From Betaproteobacteria bacterium (GTDB taxonomy: Bacteria > Pseudomonadota > Gammaproteobacteria > Burkholderiales > Burkholderiaceae_E), in NCBI GenBank assembly GCA_016868095.1, contig VGHV01000057.1:1-10432 (forward strand): 10,432 nucleotides of DNA, given 5' to 3'. The position numbers and the translations under genes were made by a program. Under the pieces are notes generated by a model that was not told the DNA's origin, ran no database searches, and was given only the letters and a program-made list of their open reading frames with translations. Below are positions 4,522 to 10,432 of the stretch, piece after piece; position 1 is the first letter of the stretch, and every line of letters starts with the position of its first letter.

Positions 4522-6260
4522 TCAAAGTCGAAGCATAATTGATTCGAAAGGTTTTCTACCTTATTTCCGTTCACAACATGTTGAGCAATGCTGCTCTTAT
4601 GGCTCGGGAGATACCGCTCCTGGCTTCGCATGGCAGAGGCGTGTTTTCGAAGCACCGATTGGGTTTGCGCAATTACGCTCGACTCGGCTCTTAAAGCATG
4701 TACCTTGGCTTTCGCCTCCCGAGTTGCGCGCGCGAGATCAACAATTGGGTCGATGATTGGCTCGCTTGCTGACTGACGATAGCGAGCAGGTGCTAACCAA
4801 GGCTCGAAGACAAATTGCTCGGGTACTGTGCGTATGGCGGGCAGCCAGCGGCGAACAAAAATACCTTGAGGGTCGTGTTCATTGGCTTGCTTGATCGGGT
4901 TGTAAACCCTGGTTGTATTAATACCCGTCGTACCCGACTGCATTTGCATCTGGCTCCAATGAATCCCGGGTTCGAAGTCAAGAAAGCCTTGTGCAAGCCA
5001 TTGGCCAACCTGGCGCCAATGTAGCCACAGCGGATAACTTGCGACCGACACCAACATGGCTCTCATGCGAAAATTGAGCCATCCACAATCGCCAAGCATG
5101 CGAACGCAGGCATCGACCATCGGCCATCCTGTTTTCCCTGCCTTTAAGGCCTCAAAGCGGGCCTGGTCGAAATAAGACTCACGCAGGCCATCGTAGCCTC
5201 GATGCATGTTATAGAACTCAATTTCGGGTTCTGTTTCAAGCTTTTGGATGAAGTGGCAATGCCAGTGCAAGCGGCTTAAAAAACCCTCGAGCCCTTTGTA
5301 TTGGCGGCTCGATCGATCGCCAATGGCCTCAAGCTTGGTTCGGGTTTCTTGCACTAACTCACGCATGCTGATGCAACCATAGCTCAAGTAAACCGATAGC
5401 CTCGAGCAAGCCTCTGGGGCACTAAGCGGTGAAGAGATGCCACCACGATAAAGCGAGCTGCGGGTGTCAAGAAAACTTGAAAATTGCGTCTTGGCTGCTC
5501 GCAATCCACCCCGTTGGCGACGCGGTGGTCGAAGTGCGCTAAGACCGAGTGCATCCGTTGATGGCAGCTCCAACGATTCGAGCTCATCAGCGGTGAAAAA
5601 TTTCGTGCTGTGTAATGGAATGTATAGTGGTCGGCTGTTATCTGGTTGTGTGACCTGAGTGAACGGCGCATCCGATTCAGCGACATGGTGTTCTCGACTT
5701 TGAAGGAGCGCGCTTTGCAGCAATGTTCTTCCTGCGCGAAGTGCTTCAGCGGCCTTGACCGGATCAAATTGGACCCGTGGCCCACGCATTAAAATCTCCC
5801 ACTGGGACGCCCATGCCTTGCGCTGCTTCGGACCTCGGACGACCCCAAACTGCCGGTACTCACGCCAGCGCACCTTATGCCGCTTGCACCACTCGAGCAT
5901 GTCGAGATCTCTTTTATAGCTTGCGCCGTCGCCGGTTTCCATATGACTGTGAATGCAAGCAAGTCCAACTTGTTGGTGTAACCAATCAAAGGCATCTTGC
6001 GCGCGATCGCAAGTGATCAGGCTCAAGCCTGCGCCCCGGGAGGCCATTTCACGCTGTAAATCTTGGTAACACTCAAGTGCGAAGTCAAAGTGTTGCGCGG
6101 CGAGTCCGCTCGCTCGCCATAGTGCCGACTCAATCAGTATCAGTGCTAGTACCGGGCCTTGTCTTATCGCATGCTCGAGGGCCTCGTGATCGTCGATGCG
6201 AAGATCGCGCTTAAACCAGACGACTTGCAGGCCCTCGCTCAATGAGACCCGATGCCTCAT
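4518..6260 (-). CDS. Photolyase/cryptochrome family flavoprotein
   Basis: A probable FAD-dependent, light-driven DNA repair enzyme or blue-light receptor of 580 residues. The N-terminal antenna domain opens with VVWFKRDLRIDDHEAL (13-28); HMETGDGASYKRDLDMLEWC (106-125) and the WREYRQFGVVR strand (132-142) complete it. The FAD-binding domain spans about 255-490: YLSYGCIS (291-298), FLSRLHWHCHF (327-337), NMHRGYDGLR (351-360), KTGWPMVDACVRML (376-389), GWLNFRMRAML (393-403) and FVRRWLPAIRTVPEQFVFEPW (468-488). The segment that is NNGGWQW in E. coli PhrB is here GIHWSQM (432-438), so the flavin-facing Asn and two Trp differ; I remember this form from a distinct proteobacterial branch. About 90 residues follow the domain and end in CFDFD. 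There is no clear ribosome binding site. The start lies 12 nt after the stop of a dps remnant, suggesting former translational coupling. Repair activity versus signalling cannot be decided. Confidence 0.88.
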   Translation of the reverse strand: MRHRVSLSEGLQVVWFKRDLRIDDHEALEHAIRQGPVLALILIESALWRASGLAAQHFDFALECYQDLQREMASRGAGLSLITCDRAQDAFDWLHQQVGLACIHSHMETGDGASYKRDLDMLEWCKRHKVRWREYRQFGVVRGPKQRKAWASQWEILMRGPRVQFDPVKAAEALRAGRTLLQSALLQSREHHVAESDAPFTQVTQPDNSRPLYIPLHSTKFFTADELESLELPSTDALGLSALRPPRRQRGGLRAAKTQFSSFLDTRSSLYRGGISSPLSAPEACSRLSVYLSYGCISMRELVQETRTKLEAIGDRSSRQYKGLEGFLSRLHWHCHFIQKLETEPEIEFYNMHRGYDGLRESYFDQARFEALKAGKTGWPMVDACVRMLGDCGWLNFRMRAMLVSVASYPLWLHWRQVGQWLAQGFLDFEPGIHWSQMQMQSGTTGINTTRVYNPIKQANEHDPQGIFVRRWLPAIRTVPEQFVFEPWLAPARYRQSASEPIIDPIVDLARATREAKAKVHALRAESSVIAQTQSVLRKHASAMRSQERYLPSHKSSIAQHVVNGNKVENLSNQLCFDFD

Positions 6261-6272
6261 TGCAAACTGGCC

Positions 6273-6320
6273 TTAATCTTCAAGAAGGCTTCGCAGCATC
6301 CAGGCGGTTTTTTCATGGAG
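6273..6320 (-). pseudogene. dps: Remnant of a dps (ferritin-like DNA-protection) gene, last 15 codons
   Basis: The complement of 6276-6320 reads LHEKTAWMLRSLLED followed by TAA (6273-6275). HEKTAWMLRSLL is the strongly conserved C-terminal helix of many Dps proteins, which sheathe DNA and store iron. An in-frame TAA (6321-6323) stands immediately before it. In the about 100 bp up to the transporter stop (6423) none of the three frames gives recognisable Dps sequence, so the rest of the gene has been lost. Only 12 bp separate the remnant from the photolyase start, so the two were probably once cotranscribed. The match is short, so a chance origin is not fully excluded, but 12 consecutive consensus residues make it unlikely. 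Confidence 0.7.
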
Positions 6321-6422
6321 TTACTCGCACTGGGCACGCCTTCGACTTCCTTTCTGGTTGCAATGGGCTTATCTTGCCTCTCAGTTGCTTTCTTGGAAAA
6401 CAAATTATTTCGATGGCATCCA

Positions 6423-7667
6423 TTAAGCGGGTCGATTAGAAAGTGCCTGACTCGACCAGAGGTCTTCGCGCCAGTAAAGGCACATCGCTAAGGTGAGCGC
6501 TAAGCCTATTGCTGAGTAAATGAACGCGATCGCCTCAAAGCCCCAGCGCTCAATGAGCGGCCCAGCAAGCAATAGCCCGATGGGTAAACCCCAAATCGCA
6601 AGCATGCGCATGCCCATGACACGACCTCTATAAGCGATCTCGGTCCCTCGCAGCATGACAGCAGCGAGCGGGGTTAGGCAAAGGCTTGAACTCAGGCCAG
6701 CGAGTGTGAGCAGAGCAATGCCAAGCAGAAGTTCGCGGTTGAAGGCGAATATGCAGTCAATTAAAAACCATAACAGAGCGGCGAGCAGCATGGCGCGCGC
6801 TGCGCCAATGGGAAGCTTGTTTGACCCTAGGGCAACAGAGCCGATCAAGCCACCCAAGGCAAAGCTTGCGGCAAGCGTGCTCAAGCCTTCTTGGCCAAGG
6901 CCATACTGATGCTTGGCGACGTAGGGCAAAAGACCGAGAAAAAAAGGAAAGGCGAGCAGATTAACCAAAAAGGCGAGCCACATGGCGCCAAGTAGCACTG
7001 GCTTATCCCAGACATAACGAAAGGCTGTGCCCAGGTCGCTGATTGCAGCGCCAAGTTGTTTGGCGCTATGGGTTGTTGCCGGGCTTTGCTGCGAGCTCGC
7101 TGTCGGAAGAATCTGTCGGGTGAGGATAAAGCTGAGGCAGTAAAGACTTACGATTGCGACATAGGCCCAAGTCATCCCAAACGCCGCAACCGTCGATGCA
7201 CCGGCAAGTGCACCGGCAATTCGAGCTGAATCCGAGGTGATCCGAGCGATGCCCAAGCCACCCATAAGTTGCTGCGAAGGTAGGATCATGGCGATGACTG
7301 CATAACGCATCACCATATCTGAAGGTCTGACCATGCCCGCCAAGAAGGCAATCGCAAGAACTGCCATCGGTGAGAGTAGGGCCTGCCAAGACAGCACTAG
7401 CAAGATGCTCGCAAGCGAGGCGTAAAAAGCACGAGTCATCCAAAACAACTTCGCATAGCCAATGCGGTCGCCGGCGACACCGAAAATGGGTGAGATTAAG
7501 GAGCCCATGTAGTGGAGTGCACCAAACACTGCCAGTAGGCTCACCGACCCGGATTCGATCAAGACATACCAGCCCAGTATGAGCACTTCCATTTCAACTG
7601 CCCAGGACATGGCAAGGTCGCCCGCCCACTGGAAGCGAAAGCCGCGAACGCGAAAGGGCGCCAGCAT
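6423..7667 (-). CDS. MFS family transporter
   Basis: A 414-residue inner-membrane secondary transporter with about 12 hydrophobic segments, probably a drug or metabolite exporter; substrate unknown. GVAGDRIGYAKLF (63-75) is the loop 2-3 motif of the major facilitator superfamily, in the form seen in the MFS_3 (enterobactin-exporter-like) branch. The central cytoplasmic loop around 188-205 is polar (TASSQQSPATTHSAKQ). The N-terminus LAPFRVRGFRFQWAGDLA is typical, so the ATG at 7667 is kept. It has no good ribosome binding site, but it overlaps the TGA of a possible 19-codon ORF (TGATG), so it may be translated by coupling. It follows the carboxymuconolactone decarboxylase-like gene by 94 bp on the same strand, and an operon is likely. 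Confidence 0.88.
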   Translation of the reverse strand: MLAPFRVRGFRFQWAGDLAMSWAVEMEVLILGWYVLIESGSVSLLAVFGALHYMGSLISPIFGVAGDRIGYAKLFWMTRAFYASLASILLVLSWQALLSPMAVLAIAFLAGMVRPSDMVMRYAVIAMILPSQQLMGGLGIARITSDSARIAGALAGASTVAAFGMTWAYVAIVSLYCLSFILTRQILPTASSQQSPATTHSAKQLGAAISDLGTAFRYVWDKPVLLGAMWLAFLVNLLAFPFFLGLLPYVAKHQYGLGQEGLSTLAASFALGGLIGSVALGSNKLPIGAARAMLLAALLWFLIDCIFAFNRELLLGIALLTLAGLSSSLCLTPLAAVMLRGTEIAYRGRVMGMRMLAIWGLPIGLLLAGPLIERWGFEAIAFIYSAIGLALTLAMCLYWREDLWSSQALSNRPA

Positions 7668-7726
7668 CAGCTAAGCTTTTGCGTCACCATACCGAGCAGG
7701 GCAGACGCCATTGCGTCCTGCGCCAA
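7667..7726 (-). CDS. Possible 19-codon ORF coupled to the MFS gene
   Basis: Starting from TTG at 7726 this reads MAQDAMASALLGMVTQKLS and stops at TGA (7667-7669), which overlaps the ATG of the transporter as TGATG. AGGAGG (7737-7742 on the complement) lies 10 nt upstream of the TTG, slightly far. The transporter has no ribosome binding site of its own, so a short coupled ORF would explain how ribosomes reach it. An in-frame ATG at 7711 is an alternative start. In another frame AGGAGG directly abuts an ATG whose ORF ends in TAG just before the transporter; that spacing cannot work. There is no similarity evidence, so this is weak. Confidence 0.25.
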   Translation of the reverse strand: MAQDAMASALLGMVTQKLS

Positions 7727-7761
7727 ATGACGTCATCCTCCTCAAAAGGTCCAATTCTTTT

Positions 7762-8304
7762 TTATTCGGGGAAGCCGTCGCTCTCAGCAAAACCAACCGC
7801 ACCAAGAAAGCGAAACACCATGATGTAGGCTGAAATCAAACCCATTAAATCGAGCAATTGTTGTTCGTTGAAAGCGGTGCGTATGGCAGCTACCACCGGA
7901 TCACTGACTTTGGTCTTGCGAGTCATTTCGACGGTGAGTGCGAGAATCGCGCGGTCAAGGCCAGGGAAAAGTGCACGATTGCCGACCGCAGTAACCGGGT
8001 CGCGGAGCGCTGAGGCCTGCATTTCGTTGCCGCCGAGCTTTCGAAAGGCAGTCAGATGTTGGTTGAAGGCCGCGTCTGATGAGTGCAGGGCAGCGAGCGA
8101 ACAAATAACCAACTCGCGGATTCTTGCGTCGACCATAATGTCGCCGCGAATAGTGCCCATGAAGTCGTTCCAGGCCTTGGCCATCGGCGGGGAATTTAAC
8201 AAGATCCGATCGAGGCTCGCCAGAGGCCCGCCACGGCGTTTGCGCATGGCTGCAATGGTTTCGGCTGGCTCGGACAAATCGTTCGGCTTTAATGGAATGC
8301 GCAT
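7762..8304 (-). CDS. Carboxymuconolactone decarboxylase-like (AhpD-fold) protein
   Basis: A 180-residue all-helical protein of the CMD/AhpD superfamily. Members act as decarboxylases in aromatic catabolism, as peroxidase partners, or have unknown roles. The features are the N-terminal RIPL, the LLNSPPMAKAW segment (35-45), DARIRELVICSLAAL (59-73, matching the family R.RELVIL core) and AFNQHLTAFRKLGG (79-92), which keeps the conserved His83. The CxxC pair of AhpD is absent, so thiol peroxidase activity is unlikely. Later helices include LDRAILALTVEMT and DLMGLISAYIMVFRFL. The start at 8304 is chosen because GGAG lies 7 nt before it; the ATG at 8337 has no such site. It is first in the minus-strand gene group and divergent from the GYD-like gene. 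The reaction is unknown. Confidence 0.85.
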   Translation of the reverse strand: MRIPLKPNDLSEPAETIAAMRKRRGGPLASLDRILLNSPPMAKAWNDFMGTIRGDIMVDARIRELVICSLAALHSSDAAFNQHLTAFRKLGGNEMQASALRDPVTAVGNRALFPGLDRAILALTVEMTRKTKVSDPVVAAIRTAFNEQQLLDLMGLISAYIMVFRFLGAVGFAESDGFPE

Positions 8305-8404
8305 AAGGAGGCTCCGGGAAGAATGGGCGCGTACCATTGCAATTATGGCAGATGAAATCTATCGATCTTGAAAGCCCGATAAACGCTAAGCGTTGGAGAT
8401 AAGA
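8305..8404. promoter_or_regulatory. Divergent promoter region between CMD-like and GYD-like genes
   Basis: The 100-bp gap separates two divergent start codons and should hold both promoters. It contains the palindrome AACGC-TAA-GCGTT (8382-8394), directly before the GGAG (8395-8398) of the right-hand gene, and TATCG/CGATA half-sites (8360-8364 and 8377-8381). I cannot identify -35/-10 boxes with confidence. A shared regulator is possible, though none is encoded here. Confidence 0.4.
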
Positions 8405-8767
8405 ATGGCTCTTGTGATGCTCACCGTCAGTTATGCGCCTGAGGCAATGGAATGGTTTATGGCTCACCCTGAAGACCGGCAGGCCCAGGTCGAAGCGTTG
8501 TTTCAGTCAGCGCGCTGCCAATTGATTGGCGCCTGGTATGTCAATGGTTCTAACCGAGCAGTCTTTATTGTTGAGGGCGAGGCCGAAGACACCCGCGCTG
8601 CGGGTGTGGTTGCCCTGGCGTCGAAATCGGTCATTGCCTGCGAAAGCAGTGATCTCACCTCGTTCTCAGAGGCAAGAGCCTATTTCTCCCGAGCGCAGTC
8701 GATTCATAAGGATTACCAAGCGCGTCAGTCGGCTTCGATCCCTTCTTTTTTGAATTCAAATGGGTAA
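8405..8767 (+). CDS. GYD-like small dimeric alpha/beta-barrel protein
   Basis: A 120-residue protein resembling the GYD domain (ferredoxin-like fold), often found near oxidoreductases and of unknown biochemical role. The order fits: a first strand ALVMLTVSYAPEAMEW, a helix with R25 through SARCQLIGAWYVNGSNRAVFIVEG (36-58, the place of the G-x-Y-D-V-V hairpin), then a helix DTRAAGVVALASKS and a final strand near VIACESSDLTSFSEA. The tail from about 100 on is polar. The ATG at 8405 has GGAG (8395-8398) 6 nt upstream; a TTG at 8393 is too close to that site. The last 43 bp overlap the convergent MORN gene, so its C-terminal residues are antisense to the MORN C-terminus. Family assignment is by pattern only. 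Confidence 0.7.
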   Translation: MALVMLTVSYAPEAMEWFMAHPEDRQAQVEALFQSARCQLIGAWYVNGSNRAVFIVEGEAEDTRAAGVVALASKSVIACESSDLTSFSEARAYFSRAQSIHKDYQARQSASIPSFLNSNG

Positions 8768-10431
8768 TCGCTCGTCTTGAGTCGCAAGGGTTCAACAAGC
8801 CGGTTATCGGCCCAGCGGCCCGCTTGTTTGACCTGGCCTCGAGCGTCATAAAGTATGCCCTGGCCATGAGGATGGTCGGCTTGGAACTCGCCAACATAGC
8901 GCGATCCGTCTGAGAGGGTATAGACGCCGCGGCCACAGCGCTGATCGTTTTGCCACTGTCCGTGATAAACCTTGCCATCGGTCCAGTAATAGCTGCCCTC
9001 ACCATGAAAGTGTTTGGCGGCAAACTGACCGACATAACGCCGACCGTCGCTGAGCTTGAGTTCGCCGTAGCCTTGAGCCTGGCCATGCTCAAAAGTGCCT
9101 CGGTAGCTGCGCCCATCGGGTGAGATGAGATGGCCGAGTCCGTGTGGTTTGCCGTGTTCGAATCTTCCTTCGTAAACACTGCCATCGGCAGTCTCTAAAC
9201 GACCCTCACCATGTGGTTCTTCGCCAAGGAATAATCCTTGATAAAGGCTACCGTCAGGCGATTTAAGCAAGCCTTCGCCGAGCATTTCTCCGTTGAGCCA
9301 CTGTCCTTGAAAGATTCGACCATCCGTCACTCGCAAGCTGCCGCTACCCTGGGGTAGTCCGTCAAGAAAATGCCCTTCGAACTGCCTCCCATCAGGCATG
9401 TCCATTTGGCCTAAGCCTTGTGGTGCCCCATGTTGAAACTCACCAAGATAGCGACGACCGTCTGGCCAGCGCAAATGGCCCTGACCGTGCATGCGGTGTC
9501 GATGCCATGTGCCTTCATATCGGAGCCCAGCTTCGAGGATGGCTAAACCTTGCCCTTGGCGCTTGCCTTGATGCCAGCTGCCGCAATACATTCGACCATC
9601 AGGCCAGGACAAAATCCCTTCGCCGTGGAATCGTCCCTTGTCAAACTCACCGACATAGCTGCGACCATCCGCTAGGCGCATTACGCCTTGCTTGTGTGGT
9701 TTACCCTGTTCGATATAACCTTCATAGCTTTTACCGTTAGGCCAATGCAAGCTTCCTTCACCTTTTGGCGTATGCCCGTCAAAGGGTCCCTGATAACGAC
9801 GACCATCGGGCCAGACCATACTTCCTCGTCCGCGAATCGCTGCCTGAAACCAATCACCTGCGTAGCTTGTGCCATCAGCAAGTGTTAGGGTGCCAAAGCC
9901 TGCAGGCTCGCCACGCTCAAACCGACCGATAAATAGATTGCCGCTCGGGCTGCGCAAGCGGCCATCGCCGTGGGGGAGACCTTCATGAAATTGTCCGAGG
10001 TACTCGGTCTGATCGGGCCAATGCATACTCCCCTGCCCATGCGCTCGCTCGTTGGTGATCTGACCGACATAAACACGCCCATCTGGCCAGGTAAGCCTGC
10101 CTGGGCCGCGCAGGCTCTCACGGTCGAATTGCCCCTGAAGTTCTCGTCCGTCGGTGAAGCGCAAACTGGCCGTGCCGCCGATGCGTCCATCAACAAGCGG
10201 GCCCGTCAGCTGCTTGCCGCAAGGCCAAGTCATGACCGCTAGCCCTTGGGGTAGGTCATCGCGCCACACAACGAGCATTTGACGACCATCAGGCCAGTAA
10301 GAGATCGCTTCACCGTCGCGTTTCCCACGCTTCCAGTTGCCCTCAGTGCGCACACCGTCCGGGCTTATGCTCGTGCCCGCGCCTTCTGCAAGCCCGCTGC
10401 GCCAGGTCGCCAAGAGCCGATGTCCAGAGGC
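8725..10431 (-). CDS. MORN-repeat protein, 5' partial
   Basis: A large tandem-repeat protein; at least 569 codons are visible and the frame is open through the right window edge (ASGHRLLATW precedes), so the true start is outside. It contains 22 complete 23-residue repeats in perfect register with no insertions. The pattern is roughly xLxWPDGRxYxGxFxxGxPHG, followed by a last x-G (for example SMVWPDGRRYQGPFDGH, RLTWPDGRVYVGQI). A partial repeat precedes them, and a capping segment ends in KEGIEAD. MORN repeats form an elongated beta-hairpin strip. In eukaryotes they bind membranes or scaffolds; bacterial roles are mostly unknown. No signal peptide or second domain is visible because the N-terminus is missing. 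The 3' end overlaps the GYD-like gene by 43 bp. Confidence 0.92.
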   Translation of the reverse strand, partial: ASGHRLLATWRSGLAEGAGTSISPDGVRTEGNWKRGKRDGEAISYWPDGRQMLVVWRDDLPQGLAVMTWPCGKQLTGPLVDGRIGGTASLRFTDGRELQGQFDRESLRGPGRLTWPDGRVYVGQITNERAHGQGSMHWPDQTEYLGQFHEGLPHGDGRLRSPSGNLFIGRFERGEPAGFGTLTLADGTSYAGDWFQAAIRGRGSMVWPDGRRYQGPFDGHTPKGEGSLHWPNGKSYEGYIEQGKPHKQGVMRLADGRSYVGEFDKGRFHGEGILSWPDGRMYCGSWHQGKRQGQGLAILEAGLRYEGTWHRHRMHGQGHLRWPDGRRYLGEFQHGAPQGLGQMDMPDGRQFEGHFLDGLPQGSGSLRVTDGRIFQGQWLNGEMLGEGLLKSPDGSLYQGLFLGEEPHGEGRLETADGSVYEGRFEHGKPHGLGHLISPDGRSYRGTFEHGQAQGYGELKLSDGRRYVGQFAAKHFHGEGSYYWTDGKVYHGQWQNDQRCGRGVYTLSDGSRYVGEFQADHPHGQGILYDARGQVKQAGRWADNRLVEPLRLKTSDYPFEFKKEGIEAD

Positions 10432-10432
10432 G

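Noticed and set aside
6242..6491. Two overlapping plus-strand open frames between photolyase and MFS genes
   Set aside because: They lack ribosome binding sites, overlap the dps remnant and the MFS 3' end on the other strand, and show no domain pattern.
7670..7735. Upstream N-terminal extension of the MFS protein across an in-frame TAG
   Set aside because: The 21 codons before the TAG do not resemble an MFS N-terminus, and LAPFRVRGFRFQWAGDLA is already a normal beginning, so no second amber lesion is claimed.
8764..10431. CRISPR or satellite DNA array
   Set aside because: The 69-bp periodicity comes from coding MORN repeats with diverged DNA, without identical direct repeats or unique spacers.

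Overview
The window looks like chromosomal DNA of a proteobacterium, most likely a gammaproteobacterium. The reasons are the protein families present (class III cyclase with a TPR tail, PPK2, 3-hydroxybutyrate dehydrogenase, photolyase/cryptochrome, MORN repeats), the AGGAGG/GGAG ribosome binding sites and the dense gene packing on both strands. I cannot name a genus. There are no rRNA, tRNA, CRISPR, transposase or phage genes.

Layout, left to right. 3-605 (+) is the 3' end of an adenylate/guanylate cyclase; its conserved C-terminal tail lies in the next frame (569-619), so it carries a 1-nt frameshift. 766-1530 (-) is a polyphosphate kinase 2 gene interrupted by an amber codon exactly where the family has Trp. 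Divergent from it, 1761-2546 (+) encodes D-3-hydroxybutyrate dehydrogenase. Converging on that, 2663-3421 (-) encodes a second, unassigned SDR oxidoreductase. Upstream of this SDR are two perfect 17-bp repeats. They are shared with the probable promoter of a divergent 49-codon gene (3535-3684, +) for a secreted Cys/Lys-rich peptide with an exceptionally strong ribosome binding site. A strong hairpin follows, then a His/Trp-rich protein of unknown function (3859-4521, +).

On the minus strand from 8304 down to 4518 runs a probable operon: a carboxymuconolactone decarboxylase-like protein, a possible 19-codon coupling ORF, an MFS transporter, the last 15 codons of a lost dps gene, and a photolyase/cryptochrome. 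Divergent from it is a small GYD-like protein (8405-8767, +). Its 3' end overlaps the end of a large MORN-repeat protein (8725-10431, -) that continues beyond the window.

Themes: polyphosphate and polyhydroxybutyrate reserve metabolism on the left; DNA protection and repair in the middle (photolyase next to a dps relic); and an apparently undescribed pairing of a small Cys/Lys peptide with a His-rich protein at 3447-4521. Three lesions (cyclase frameshift, PPK2 nonsense codon, dps remnant) suggest either gene decay or, for the first two, sequence errors.
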